DNA of 64,000 bases, from assembly GCA_963726575.1 (NCBI GenBank), contig CAVSCR010000007.1, forward strand, positions 372,001 through 436,000. Reading direction: 5' to 3'. The notes beneath the pieces were generated by a model. It was not told the origin of the DNA, searched no databases, and was given only the letters and a program-made list of their open reading frames with translations. This DNA is from CAVSCR01 sp963726575 (lineage in GTDB: Bacteria; Actinomycetota; Actinomycetes; JAHEKZ01). This document shows positions 1-8,431 of the stretch, in pieces. Numbering within the stretch: the stretch's first letter is position 1; the number at the start of each line of letters is the position of its first letter. A program made the translations under genes and the position numbers.

Positions 1-484
1 GCTTGGGATCAGCAGCCAGGGCGCGGGCCAGGGCCACGCGTTGGGCCTGCCCGCCCGACAACGACTCGGGCTTGCGCTGCGCCAGGTCGTCGATGCGCAA
101 CAGTCGCAACGTCTCGTGGGCCGCCTCCCGGGCATTCGTCCGCGACGATCCGAGGCTTCGTGGCCCGAACGCCACGTTGTCGATGACGTTCAGGTAGGGG
201 AACAACAGGTAGTCCTGGAACATGAGGCCGACCCGGCGACGCTGCGGGCGGACGAATCGACCGCCGGCATCGTCGAGCACCACGCCGTCGAGCTCGAGGT
301 GACCACCCGACAACGGGACCAGCCCGGCCACCGCCAACAGCAGGGTTGACTTGCCCGACCCGTTCGGGCCGAGGAGTGCCAGAACCCCTCCTGCTGACGC
401 CGTCAGCTCGACGTCGAGCTGGAACGCGCCTCGTTCGACCTGGACCCGTCCGGACAGCCCGGACGTCGGACCCACCTGGGTCAT
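1..484 (-). CDS. modC: Molybdate ABC transporter ATP-binding protein ModC (partial, C-terminus beyond window)
   Basis: The ATPase powers molybdate import at the inner face of the membrane. About 161 residues are visible: a Walker A motif GPNGSGKST near residues 39-47, a Q-loop (FQD) near 89-91 and the ABC signature LSGGQ near 142-146. The rest, including Walker B and any TOBE domain, lies left of the window. The ATG overlaps the modB stop by four bases, so it is translationally coupled as the third gene of modABC. ABC ATPases alone are hard to assign, but a lipoprotein ModA and a ModB permease directly upstream make molybdate the clear substrate class; tungstate cannot be excluded. Confidence 0.9.
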   Translation of the reverse strand, partial: MTQVGPTSGLSGRVQVERGAFQLDVELTASAGGVLALLGPNGSGKSTLLLAVAGLVPLSGGHLELDGVVLDDAGGRFVRPQRRRVGLMFQDYLLFPYLNVIDNVAFGPRSLGSSRTNAREAAHETLRLLRIDDLAQRKPESLSGGQAQRVALARALAADPK

Positions 485-1296
485 GGCTGCACCTGTGACG
501 GCGAGGCGCCCAGGAAGCGGTGCCGAAGCACCACGAGGATCACCAACGAGACGGCCATCATCGCGACGCTGAGTGCGATCGCGGCGTTGCGATCGGACTC
601 CAGCGCGGAGTACACCGCCAACGGGATGGTCTGCGTCTTGCCCGGGAAGTTGCCGGCGAAGGTGATCGTGGCGCCGAACTCACCCAGCGCACGGGCCCAC
701 GCGAGCACAGCACCGGCCACGATGGCGGGCGCCACCATCGGCAGGGTGACCCGCCGGAACACCGTCAACGGTGACGCGCCGAGTGTCGCGGCGACCGCTT
801 CCAGCCGACGGTCAGAGCCACGCAGTGCTGCCTCGACGGTGAGCACGAGGAAGGGCATGGCGACGAAGGTCTCGGCGAGCACCACGCCCGCAGTCGAGAA
901 CGGCAGTTGCACGCCCATCCAGTCGTAGAGCCATTGACCGATCAGGCCGCGCCGCCCGAACGCCGACAGCAGCGCAACACCGCCCACTACCGGCGGCAGC
1001 ACGAGCGGCAGCACCACCAAGGCCCGCAGCAGCGTCTGTCCGCGGAAGCCGGGTTGGGCCAACATCCAGGCGAGCGGCACGCCGAACACGAGGGACAGGC
1101 CAGCTGCCAAGAATGTGGTGACCAAGGACAGGCGGGCCGCGGTGAGACTGACCGGTGACGTCAGCGCCGACGTCATGTCACCCCATGGCGCGCGAACGGC
1201 AAGAGCCACCAGCGGAACGATCAGGAACGCAGCGCCGATCGAGGCGAGGAGTGTGACGCCCGTCGGGGCTGGGCCGCCCGACTGACGTCGCGTCAC
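481..1296 (-). CDS. modB: Molybdate ABC transporter permease ModB
   Basis: A 271-residue integral membrane protein with about six hydrophobic segments that forms the translocation channel for molybdate. The cytoplasmic coupling loop of binding-protein-dependent permeases is visible around residues 163-200 (EAVAATLGASPLTVFRRVTL), followed by the ModB-like stretch ALGEFGATITFAGN. Length fits the family. The start ATG overlaps the modA stop and the stop overlaps the modC start, both as ATGA, so modA-modB-modC is a tightly coupled operon. It supplies molybdenum for the cofactor genes on its right and for the formate dehydrogenase about 32 kb away. Confidence 0.93.
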   Translation of the reverse strand: MTRRQSGGPAPTGVTLLASIGAAFLIVPLVALAVRAPWGDMTSALTSPVSLTAARLSLVTTFLAAGLSLVFGVPLAWMLAQPGFRGQTLLRALVVLPLVLPPVVGGVALLSAFGRRGLIGQWLYDWMGVQLPFSTAGVVLAETFVAMPFLVLTVEAALRGSDRRLEAVAATLGASPLTVFRRVTLPMVAPAIVAGAVLAWARALGEFGATITFAGNFPGKTQTIPLAVYSALESDRNAAIALSVAMMAVSLVILVVLRHRFLGASPSQVQP

Positions 1297-2090
1297 GGCT
1301 TGGCGAAACCGGCCTGCTGCAGCGCCTTTTGGCCGGTGGGTGACAAGACGAACGCCACCCAGGCGTCAGCCACACTCGCGTTGCTGGCCCCGCTCAGTGC
1401 GGCGATCAGGTAGCTGGTCGACACGTTCTGGCGCGTCGGGATCGTGACGCCGTGCACGTCGCTCCCCGCTGCCTGCACATCTGTGATGTACACGACGCCG
1501 GCGTCGACTTCGTCCGCGGTCACCTTGGTGAGCACCGAACGCACATCTGGCTCCAAGGTCACCGGCGTCACGGTGAGCGAGTTGTTCCCGAAGAGCGTCT
1601 GCGTCGCCGCCCCGCAAGGTGCGTCGGGCGTGCACACGGCGACAGACACGCTCGACTTCTGCAGATCGTTCAAGGAGCGCACGTTCGCCGGATTCGACGG
1701 CGGCGTGGCAATCTCCAAGGAGTTGCTCGCGAACGTGGTGGGGTCGGTCGCGTCGCCGGCATCTACGACGGTCTGCATGGTGGAGTCGCTCGCCGACGCA
1801 AACACGTCCACCGGGGCGCCCTGCACGATCTGTTCAGCCAGATCGCTGCTCGACGCGAAGTTGAAGGTGACCTTCACACCGGGGTTGTCGGACATGAACT
1901 GGTCGCCGAGCTGGGTGAACACATCGGTGAGGGATGACGCAGCAGATACCGTCACGGCGCCGGAAAGCACAGTGCTGGATCCGCTGGGGCTGGTGCTCGT
2001 GCCCCCACTGGACGAGCCGCACGCGCTGGCGACCAACGCGACGAACGCAGCCAGGACGACCGCGACCAGTTGCCGGCGACTACGACTCAT
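1293..2090 (-). CDS. modA: Molybdate-binding lipoprotein ModA
   Basis: Extracytoplasmic solute-binding protein of 265 residues that captures molybdate for ModBC. The N-terminus is a lipoprotein signal: basic start, hydrophobic core and lipobox LVASAC with the lipidated cysteine at residue 24, followed by a Ser/Gly/Thr-rich linker of about 20 residues. The mature part begins with GAVTVSAASSLTDVFTQLGD, whose AASSL segment is typical of the oxyanion pocket of ModA proteins. Its start lies 11 bases inside the end of the upstream TOBE-HTH regulator gene, so the regulator is probably the first gene of the transcript. Confidence 0.93.
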   Translation of the reverse strand: MSRSRRQLVAVVLAAFVALVASACGSSSGGTSTSPSGSSTVLSGAVTVSAASSLTDVFTQLGDQFMSDNPGVKVTFNFASSSDLAEQIVQGAPVDVFASASDSTMQTVVDAGDATDPTTFASNSLEIATPPSNPANVRSLNDLQKSSVSVAVCTPDAPCGAATQTLFGNNSLTVTPVTLEPDVRSVLTKVTADEVDAGVVYITDVQAAGSDVHGVTIPTRQNVSTSYLIAALSGASNASVADAWVAFVLSPTGQKALQQAGFAKP

Positions 2091-2484
2091 TCATCCGCTC
2101 CACGACAACGTTGGTGGCTTTGACCGAGGCCACGACCAAGACTCCCGGCTCGAGCCCGAGCTCGGCGACGGCTTCGCTGCTGATCAACGAGACGATCCGG
2201 TGGGGTCCCGCCTGGATCTCGACCTGTGCCATCACGGCGTCGGCCGTGACCTGGGTGACGATGCCCGGCAGGTGGTTACGCGCCGACGATTTGCCCGCGG
2301 GCCGGCCCGGCTGTCCCTCGGCGGCCTGGTCGTGGGCGAACCGGGCCAGTTCGGCGCCGTCGACCACCGACCGACCCTGCTCGTCGTCGCTGGCGTGCAG
2401 CCGTCCAGCACCGATCCAACGACGCACGGTGTCGTCGCTCACCCCGAGCACCGTGGCAGCTGTTGGGATCCGGTAGTGCGGCAT
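2080..2484 (-). CDS. HTH-TOBE molybdenum-responsive transcriptional regulator
   Basis: A 134-residue two-domain protein. Residues 1-55 are a MerR/excisionase-like helix-turn-helix (YRIPTAATVLGVSDDTVRRW), and residues 70-130 form a TOBE/molbindin domain (LPGIVTQVTADAVMAQVEIQ) of the kind that binds molybdate. This architecture is common next to mod genes in Actinobacteria, where it is thought to sense molybdate, unlike the longer ModE of enterobacteria. It lies at the head of modABC and overlaps modA by 11 bases. The 120-bp gap to the divergent moaD contains a short direct repeat that could be its target. The regulatory role is inferred; the domains are seen. Confidence 0.85.
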   Translation of the reverse strand: MPHYRIPTAATVLGVSDDTVRRWIGAGRLHASDDEQGRSVVDGAELARFAHDQAAEGQPGRPAGKSSARNHLPGIVTQVTADAVMAQVEIQAGPHRIVSLISSEAVAELGLEPGVLVVASVKATNVVVERMNES

Positions 2485-2554
2485 GGCTGAGCGAGCCTAG
2501 GTCCCGATCTGCGGCTATGTCCAGCCCAGACATCCCCGCAGATGCGGTGGAAGC

Positions 2555-2575
2555 CCGTTACCGGGAACCGTTACC
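2555..2575. promoter_or_regulatory. Direct repeat in the regulator/moaD divergent promoter region (candidate operator)
   Basis: Two copies of CCGTTACC begin at 2555 and 2568, 13 bp apart, between the divergent TOBE-HTH regulator and moaD. Two same-face half sites in the only sizeable gap of the molybdenum block could be an operator for that regulator. No binding consensus for this regulator class is known to me, so this is a guess from position and repetition. Confidence 0.3.
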
Positions 2576-2604
2576 CGACCCGCCGGGCATGCCAGGCTGC
2601 CACC

Positions 2605-2847
2605 ATGGCTTCGGTCAGGTTCTACGCAGCTGCACGAGATGCCGCCGGCGTCTCGGAGGCCACCGTGGCGGCCGGCGACTCCGGTGAGCTGCTGGCCATC
2701 CTTCGGGAGCGCTACGGCGAGCCGATGGCCCGGGTGCTCACGACCGCAAGCCTTCTTGTCGACGGCCAGCGCGTGAGTGCTGACGTCACCGTTGCGCTCG
2801 GCCAGGATGCCCTCGTAGACGTGCTCCCGCCGTTCGCGGGAGGCTGA
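2605..2847 (+). CDS. moaD: Molybdopterin synthase sulfur carrier subunit MoaD
   Basis: An 80-residue ubiquitin-like protein that carries the thiocarboxylate used by MoaE to form the dithiolene of molybdopterin. The C-terminus is the diagnostic PPFAGG, ending in the Gly-Gly that is adenylated and thiocarboxylated. The ATG at 2605 was chosen because it begins directly with the first beta strand (MASVRFYAAARDAAG) and gives normal MoaD length; an upstream in-frame ATG would add 21 unrelated residues. It stands alone on the plus strand, divergent from the regulator, while its partner moaE lies in the convergent minus-strand operon. Confidence 0.9.
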   Translation: MASVRFYAAARDAAGVSEATVAAGDSGELLAILRERYGEPMARVLTTASLLVDGQRVSADVTVALGQDALVDVLPPFAGG

Positions 2848-3387
2848 TCAGCGGAGCAGGTCGCGAGCGTCGGCGGTCTCGTGACCTGGCACGGCACCAA
2901 AGCGGTTCGGGCCAGGTGTTCCGCTGAGCAGATAGAAGACCAAGAGCACCAACCCGCCGCCGGGGGCGAACGTCAACCACATCCAGGCGCCAGAACGATC
3001 GGTGTCGTGCAACCGTCGGATGCTCACGCTCAGCGTCGGCAGCAGAAGCACCAGCCAACCGATCAGGTAGGGGACCACCGCGAACCATGCGCTGGCCGAG
3101 ATCGTGCCATCCGGCCGGATCGCCAGCAAGATCACCACCCACGCGATGATCATCAGCGGCAACGAACAGAGAATCTGGAAGAGGTAGAACCACCAGTACT
3201 CGGCCATCGACGCACGTCCCCGCCAGGTGACGAACTTGGCGAAGCAGACGCGGACGGCCTGCCCGAAACCCATCGGCGGCGGGCGCTGTCGCAGTGGCCA
3301 GGCAACGTGGTCGGTCCAGGCCTCGCCCGTCCAATAGCGGACGGCCCCCGCGCGGTAGAGATCCGCGTACCAGCCCGGGTCAGCCAC
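2848..3387 (-). CDS. DUF2510-DUF805 membrane protein
   Basis: A 179-residue membrane protein. Residues 3-30 are a DUF2510 motif (DPGWYADLYRAGAVRYWTGE), a small Trp-rich cytoplasmic module common in Actinobacteria. Residues 45-165 match DUF805: about four transmembrane helices with the conserved RRLHDTDRSGAW segment. Function is unknown. It is the last gene of the minus-strand moa operon, overlapping the moaA stop by eight bases, and its stop directly abuts the convergent moaD stop. Nothing in the sequence ties it to molybdenum, so its place in the operon may be incidental. Confidence 0.75.
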   Translation of the reverse strand: MADPGWYADLYRAGAVRYWTGEAWTDHVAWPLRQRPPPMGFGQAVRVCFAKFVTWRGRASMAEYWWFYLFQILCSLPLMIIAWVVILLAIRPDGTISASAWFAVVPYLIGWLVLLLPTLSVSIRRLHDTDRSGAWMWLTFAPGGGLVLLVFYLLSGTPGPNRFGAVPGHETADARDLLR

Positions 3388-4372
3388 CGATCGCGCTCAT
3401 CGGTCGCGGTGGCTGCAAGAAGTTCGGGTCGTTGATCCCATGTCCGGCTGCCTTGGCGCGCACACTCGCCAGCATGAGGTCGAGCAGGGCCTCGTCGGAT
3501 GCACCTTCACGCATCGGAGTGCGCAGGTCGGACTCGACTTGTGCGAACAGGCAGTTGCGGAACTGGCCGTCTGCGGTCAGCCGGACGCGATCGCAGCCAC
3601 CGCAGAAGGGCGACGACACCGACGAGATGAACCCGACCGTGGCTGGTCCGCCGTCGACGAGGTGTCGCACCGCCGGGTCGTGCCCGTCGTCCTTGATGCG
3701 CTCGAGTGTGAAGTGCTGGCTGAGAGCCTGTACGACATCGTCGGTGGTCACCATCTGATCGCGTCGCCAGGCATGCTGGGCGTCCAGCGGCATCTGTTCG
3801 ATGAAACGCATCTCGACGCCGGTGTCGAGAGCCCACTTCAGGAGTATCGGTGCCTCGTGCTCGTTGATGTCGCGCATCAGAACTGCGTTGATCTTCACCG
3901 GCGACAAGCCAGCGGCAACAGCGGCCTCGACGCCTGCGAGCACCTGTTCGAGTCCGGTACGCCGGCTGAGGGTGAAGAAGCACTCGTCGTCGAGGGTGTC
4001 GAGGCTCACGTTGACGCGTCGCAGCCCGGCGGCAGCCAGTGGTTCGGCTAGACGTTGCAGGCGCATCCCGTTGGTGGTCAGTGACATCGCGGGCGCGTTG
4101 GGGAGTGAACTGATCCCCGCGACGATGTCGACGAGATCAGGGCGTAGGAGCGGCTCGCCACCGGTCAGCCGCACCTCGGTGACGCCGGCAGACGCGGCAA
4201 TCGCGACGATGCGCAGCAACTCGTCGGCGGACAAGAGATCCGGCTTCGGCAACCAGGCAACGCCCTCGGCCGGCATGCAGTACGTGCACCGGAGGTTGCA
4301 ACGGTCGATCACGGACACTCGCAGGTCGGTGTGGATCCGCCCATAACCGTCGACGAGCAGGGGTTGCGTCAT
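3380..4372 (-). CDS. moaA: GTP 3',8-cyclase MoaA
   Basis: Radical SAM enzyme that converts GTP to 3',8-cyclo-GTP, the first step of molybdopterin synthesis, working with MoaC. With the start used here (330 residues) the SAM cluster cysteines are C25, C29 and C32 in CNLRCTYC. The second 4Fe-4S cluster is seen as CGGCDRVR plus the cysteine of FRNCLF, and the chain ends in the conserved Gly-Gly. The ATG at 4372 overlaps the moaE stop as ATGA; an ATG 15 bases upstream is possible but less likely. It sits between moaE and the DUF2510 gene in the operon mobA-moaC-moaE-moaA. Confidence 0.95.
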   Translation of the reverse strand: MTQPLLVDGYGRIHTDLRVSVIDRCNLRCTYCMPAEGVAWLPKPDLLSADELLRIVAIAASAGVTEVRLTGGEPLLRPDLVDIVAGISSLPNAPAMSLTTNGMRLQRLAEPLAAAGLRRVNVSLDTLDDECFFTLSRRTGLEQVLAGVEAAVAAGLSPVKINAVLMRDINEHEAPILLKWALDTGVEMRFIEQMPLDAQHAWRRDQMVTTDDVVQALSQHFTLERIKDDGHDPAVRHLVDGGPATVGFISSVSSPFCGGCDRVRLTADGQFRNCLFAQVESDLRTPMREGASDEALLDLMLASVRAKAAGHGINDPNFLQPPRPMSAIGG

Positions 4373-4788
4373 GCCGAGTTCACCCATTCCTGGGTGCCGT
4401 CGGCGAAGGTCTGCCGCTTCCAGATGGGAAGCTTCTCCTTCACCGTCTCCACCAAGTCCTGCGCCGCGGCAAAGGCCGCACCGCGATGTGCCGAGCTGGC
4501 CGCGACCACAAAGGCCGCCTCACCGATGGGCACGACGCCATACCGGTGGGCGACGGCCACCCGCGCCTGAGGATGGTCAGTCGCCACCTGCTGGGCGAGT
4601 TCGACAAGGGTGGCGGCGGCTGACGGGTGCACCTCGTACTCCAAGGCTTGCACGCTGCGACCTCCGTCGTGGTCGCGGATCGACCCAACGAACAGGACCT
4701 CGGCCCCGTGGGCGTCATCGCGCACCAGCGCCAGCAGCGACTCAGGGAGCAGCGGCTGTGCGGTGACCTCGGCGTGGACGACGCTCAC
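4369..4788 (-). CDS. moaE: Molybdopterin synthase catalytic subunit MoaE
   Basis: The 139-residue large subunit of molybdopterin synthase; it inserts two sulfurs from MoaD thiocarboxylate into precursor Z. The catalytic lysine region VKEKLPIWKRQ (K117, K119, K124) is intact, and the pterin-contacting stretch AHRYGVVPIGEAAFVVAASS is present near residues 80-99. Length is normal. It is coupled to moaA by an ATGA overlap and follows moaC after 39 bases. MoaD is encoded on the opposite strand about 1.7 kb away. Confidence 0.94.
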   Translation of the reverse strand: MSVVHAEVTAQPLLPESLLALVRDDAHGAEVLFVGSIRDHDGGRSVQALEYEVHPSAAATLVELAQQVATDHPQARVAVAHRYGVVPIGEAAFVVAASSAHRGAAFAAAQDLVETVKEKLPIWKRQTFADGTQEWVNSA

Positions 4789-4827
4789 CCACCCAGGGTA
4801 GGCGGCCGGCGGGCAACGAGCAGCCGG

Positions 4828-5328
4828 TCAGGCCGGCCGGCGCCACTCCCCCGAGCGCCCACCGGACTTCGCGTCCACCCGGACGTCGGTGATCGTGGCT
4901 TCCGGGTCCACCGACTTGACCATGTCGATCACGGTCAGGCCCGCCACGACTACCGCGGTCAGCGCCTCCATCTCGACTCCGGTCCGATCGGCCGTGCGCA
5001 CCTGCGCGACCACCTCGATGCCGTCGTCGGTCACCTGCAGATCGACGCTCACCGCGTGCAGGGCGATCGGGTGGCACAACGGCACGAGATCAGGCGTCCG
5101 CTTGGCCGCAGCGATCCCCGCAATGCGTGCCACCGCAAGGACATCCCCCTTGGGCACCTGGGCGTCCCGGATGAGGGCAACCGTGTCCGCCGAGAGTGTC
5201 ACCCGACCGCTGGCCGAGGCCTCCCGCACCGTGGGGGGGCGGTCGGACACATCGACCATGTGGGCGGCGCCGGACGCGTCGAGATGGGAGAACGGCTGCG
5301 GTTGGGTCACGTCATCCCTCTTCGTCAC
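4828..5328 (-). CDS. moaC: Cyclic pyranopterin monophosphate synthase MoaC
   Basis: Converts the MoaA product into cyclic pyranopterin monophosphate in the cytoplasm. The 166-residue sequence contains the family core: SHLD..GAAHMVDVSDR near the start, PLCHPIALHAVSVDL at about 90-104, and the catalytic stretch RTGVEMEALTAVVVAGLTVI at about 122-141 with the conserved Glu-Met-Glu. The MDMVK-like segment reads IDMVKSVD. Its start lies 17 bases inside the end of the mobA-DUF6457 gene, so the two are likely translated together. Confidence 0.95.
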   Translation of the reverse strand: MTKRDDVTQPQPFSHLDASGAAHMVDVSDRPPTVREASASGRVTLSADTVALIRDAQVPKGDVLAVARIAGIAAAKRTPDLVPLCHPIALHAVSVDLQVTDDGIEVVAQVRTADRTGVEMEALTAVVVAGLTVIDMVKSVDPEATITDVRVDAKSGGRSGEWRRPA

Positions 5329-6191
5329 CGTGGCCGAACTCCTGGGCCAGTCCCCCGAGGCGCGCGGCGAGCTCGGCCACCTGGGCGCGGTCGAGGCCGC
5401 CGCGAGCCGCTGCGTAACCGAGGAGGTAGGTCGTCAGGGGAGCCGCTGGGCGTTCCACATGGTGGGCCGCGTCCCGCGCCAGACCGAGCACGGCGTCGAT
5501 GTCGACCTGTGTTCCGTCGACGCCCAGCTCACCGGACGCGACATCGACCCAAGCCGCGAGCGTTGCATGATCGGCCATGAACTCCTCCTCAGCCAGCTCT
5601 CGCAACCGAACGAGATCGTCCCACGTGTCGGCATCGAGCAGCGCATCCGCCTCGACCGTCACCGGGCGAAGTCGCAAGACCCCGAGTACGTCGTAGACCG
5701 AACGGTTCTGCACGTCATTGCCCAGCGCGTCTCGCAGGGCATCGACCCTCACGCACGAAGCCATCAGCTGGTCGTGCCCGTCGATCGCGCACACAGCGCC
5801 GTCCAGACCGTCTGCAGCAGCAGCCGACCGCGGCCGCGACGAGGGGGAGGAGTGCGGCGGCGACGCGCGGCGCGTCACCGGCCAGCAGCAGCACCAACTG
5901 CCCGGGCGCAGCGCTCGTGGGCAACTCGGCGAGGCCGGCCGCCATCGCAGCGACGGGACCGCCACCGGGGGGCTGCTCTCGGGTCCAGGGCAAGGCCTCG
6001 ACGGTGCGGTCGCGCAGCAGAGCGGCCGTGTCGGTGGGACCCACGATCACCACCGGGTCGGCCCCGACGCCCAATGCGGCGCGCGCCACATGCACCACCA
6101 GCGGTCGGTCGGCGACGAGCAGCAGTGGCTTCGGAGTCCCCGACAACCGGCGAGCCGAACCACCGGCCAAGACGATCGCCGCCAGCGTCAC
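5312..6191 (-). pseudogene. mobA: MobA-like molybdenum cofactor guanylyltransferase fused to DUF6457, frameshifted
   Basis: MobA attaches GMP to Mo-molybdopterin, which is needed for the bis-guanine cofactor of formate dehydrogenase. The N-terminal part in one frame has the nucleotide-binding loop LAAIVLAGGSARRLSGTPKP and LLLAGDAPRVAAALLPL. The chain continues in another frame near 5815-5830, at a GCTGCTGCTGC run, as DGAVCAIDGHDQL through a typical MobA end and then a DUF6457 domain (RPAAPLTTYLLGYAAARGGL). Coding quality is high on both sides, so a single-base indel is the only damage. It may be a sequencing error. The GTG at 6191 was chosen as start; an ATG at 6221 is possible. The gene is divergent from moeA. 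Confidence 0.75.
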
Positions 6192-6232
6192 CGCCCCAGC
6201 ATCGCAGCAGTCGACGCCCATAGAGTCGGGGG

Positions 6233-7399
6233 ATGACCTCCACGCTGCGCGAGCCGTCGTGGCCCGATGCCCGGCGGGCGTGCTTCGCGGCGGCCCCGCC
6301 GCTGGCGCCCCAGGAGGTCGCGTTGGCTCACGCACTGGGCACGACTCTCGCGGCTGACCTGGTTGCGCAGCACCCCTTGCCGCCGTTCGACACCGCGATG
6401 ATGGACGGATGGGCCGTCTGCGGCCCGCCGCCCTGGTCTGTGTCGGGGCACGTGCTGGCCGGGTCCACCGGGCCCGACCTCGCCCCAGGACAGGCCGTGG
6501 GGATCGCCACGGGCGCGCAGGTGCCCACCGGAGCGACTGCGGTGCTGCGGCGGGAGTGGGGAACCGGAGGAGAGGCCGCCTTGCGGTCCGACCGCGCACT
6601 GTCAGAACGGCAAGACATCCGACGCTGCGGTGACGAAGCGTCGGTCGGTGACGTTCTGCTCCCCGCAGGCATGGCAGTGCGCGCACCGGTGATCGGACTG
6701 GCCGCCCTGAGTGGGCACGACGCGCTGGTCGTGCGACCTCGTCCGAGCGTGCAGGCGCTCGTGCTCGGCGACGAGCTGCTGGACCGGGGGCTGCCCAAGG
6801 ACGGCCGGGTGCGCGATGCCCTGGGACCGCAGATCCTGGGGTGGGCGCAGGCGTGCGACGCCGTCGGCCTCGGCGTGCAGCGAGTACCCGACACCCTGGA
6901 TGCCACGGTGGCAGCGTTGCGCGCCGCTACGGCCGACGTGGTCCTGACGACCGGCGGCACGGCACGCGGACCGGTCGACCACATGCACGCGGCCCTCGAC
7001 GCCGTCGGCGCGACGTTGGTGGTGGACGAGGTGGCGGTTCGTCCCGGACACCCGATGCTCTTGGCGGTGACCCCGGAGGGCAGGTTCGTCGTCGGGCTGC
7101 CGGGCAACCCGATGTCAGCTGCGGTCGCCTTCTTGACGCTAGGTGCGCCGGTGCTCGCCGGGTTGACGGCACGTGAGTTCCCACCGCTCGATGCTGCAAC
7201 GGTCACCGCCGACGTCATGGCACCGCCGACCGAACACCGACTGGTTCCGGCCACACGTTCCGCTGGGACGGTGACGCCGTTACCGTTCCAGGGATCGGCC
7301 ATGCTGCGCAGCGTTGCCGTGGCCACCTGTTTCGCCATCTCAGAACCCGGCGGAACGCTGGCCGGCGGCAACGTGTCCGTCCTCCCGATTCCCTGGTGA
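6233..7399 (+). CDS. moeA: Molybdopterin molybdenumtransferase MoeA
   Basis: Inserts molybdate into adenylylated molybdopterin. The 388-residue protein has the family landmarks in order: PPFDTAMMDGWAV near residue 50, IATGAQVPTGATAVLRRE near 90-107, the MoCF-binding core VVLTTGGTARGPVDHMHAAL near 239-258, and GLPGNPMSAAVAFLTL near 287-302. A C-terminal MoeA domain IV follows. The length is at the short end of the family. It is the only plus-strand synthesis gene besides moaD and is divergent from mobA over a very short gap. No separate mogA/moaB adenylyltransferase was found in the window. Confidence 0.93.
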   Translation: MTSTLREPSWPDARRACFAAAPPLAPQEVALAHALGTTLAADLVAQHPLPPFDTAMMDGWAVCGPPPWSVSGHVLAGSTGPDLAPGQAVGIATGAQVPTGATAVLRREWGTGGEAALRSDRALSERQDIRRCGDEASVGDVLLPAGMAVRAPVIGLAALSGHDALVVRPRPSVQALVLGDELLDRGLPKDGRVRDALGPQILGWAQACDAVGLGVQRVPDTLDATVAALRAATADVVLTTGGTARGPVDHMHAALDAVGATLVVDEVAVRPGHPMLLAVTPEGRFVVGLPGNPMSAAVAFLTLGAPVLAGLTAREFPPLDAATVTADVMAPPTEHRLVPATRSAGTVTPLPFQGSAMLRSVAVATCFAISEPGGTLAGGNVSVLPIPW

Positions 7400-7418
7400 C
7401 CGAACTCTTGGAGATCTC

Positions 7419-8405
7419 ATGAAGGTGCTGGTGCTGGGTGGCACCCGCTTCGTCGGCCGACACATCGTCGAGGCCCTGCTGACGCGCGGGCACACAGTGA
7501 CGTTGGTCCATCGTGGCAAGAGCGGACCCGCTGTCTTCCCTGCGTCCGAACACGTGATGGCCGATCGCAACGAAGACCTCTCAGTGCTCGACGGCCGCGA
7601 GTTCGATGCCACCGTCGATGTCTGCGCCTACTTCCCCAGGCAGGTGTCGACCCTGGCCGACGCTCTCGGTGGCCGCGGTGGGCGCTATGTCTTCGTGTCC
7701 ACCACCTCCGTCTACGACACCGACCGCACTGTCATGCACGACGAGGACGCCGGTCTCGCGACCCTGGAGGACCCGACGACCGAAGAGGTCACCGACGTCA
7801 CCTACGGCGGCTTGAAGGTGCTGTGCGAGGCCGTGGCGCGCGACCGGTTCGGCGACGCCTTGACGGTGGTGCGCCCCACGTACGTGGTGGGACCGCACGA
7901 CTACACCCACCGGTTCACCTACTGGGTCGAGCGGATTGCCGCCGGCGGCGAGGTTCTTGCGCCGGAGCCGCGCGATGGCCTGATCCAGGTGATCGATGCG
8001 CGCGACATGGGTGAGTGGATCGTCCATCTGATCGAGGACGACGTGAATGGCACGTTCCATGCCGTGAGTCCGCCTCCGCCGTTCACGTTCGAGCAGATGC
8101 TCGAAGGCATCAAGGACGCCGTCGGGGCCGACGACACCACGCTCACCTGGGTCGGCACCGACTTCCTGACCGCCGATGGCGTCGACGGCAACGCGCTGCC
8201 CCTGTGGGGAGAGGGCGGGACCGACGAGGGCGAGAACGCCGACCCGTCTCGCGCCTACGCAGCCGGACTCGCACCTCGCCCGTTCGAACAGACCGTCCGG
8301 GAGGTGCTGGCCGCCGAGCAGCTCGAGCCGTCACCCAACCTCTACAGTGGCGGGCTGAGCGCCGAGCGGGAAGCCGACCTCCTGCGCCGCTGGCACCACC
8401 GCTGA
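7419..8405 (+). CDS. NAD-dependent epimerase/dehydratase family protein
   Basis: A 328-residue extended-SDR protein. The Rossmann dinucleotide motif is MKVLVLGGTRFVGRHIVEAL (GGTRFVG). The segment YVFVSTTSVY supplies the catalytic Ser/Thr, but the usual Tyr-xxx-Lys is represented by YGGLK, which keeps Tyr and Lys. Homologues are usually annotated as NAD-dependent epimerases or reductases of unknown substrate. The ATG at 7419 was chosen because GGAGA lies 6 bases upstream and the reading begins directly with the first beta strand. It follows moeA after 19 bases and could be cotranscribed, but no functional link to molybdenum is evident. Confidence 0.8.
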   Translation: MKVLVLGGTRFVGRHIVEALLTRGHTVTLVHRGKSGPAVFPASEHVMADRNEDLSVLDGREFDATVDVCAYFPRQVSTLADALGGRGGRYVFVSTTSVYDTDRTVMHDEDAGLATLEDPTTEEVTDVTYGGLKVLCEAVARDRFGDALTVVRPTYVVGPHDYTHRFTYWVERIAAGGEVLAPEPRDGLIQVIDARDMGEWIVHLIEDDVNGTFHAVSPPPPFTFEQMLEGIKDAVGADDTTLTWVGTDFLTADGVDGNALPLWGEGGTDEGENADPSRAYAAGLAPRPFEQTVREVLAAEQLEPSPNLYSGGLSAEREADLLRRWHHR

Positions 8406-8431
8406 CGCCCCCGGACCCGACCCAAACCCCA

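Noticed and set aside
1444..2490. Plus-strand open frame of 348 codons opposite modA and the TOBE regulator
   Set aside because: Both minus-strand genes are clear; this is a shadow.
4889..6223. Plus-strand open frame of 444 codons across moaC and mobA
   Set aside because: It opposes well-supported genes, and its Arg/Pro/Ala-rich product shows no domain.
7419..8405. The epimerase as part of molybdenum cofactor synthesis
   Set aside because: It follows moeA closely, but no known step needs it and its motifs are of the general epimerase/reductase kind.
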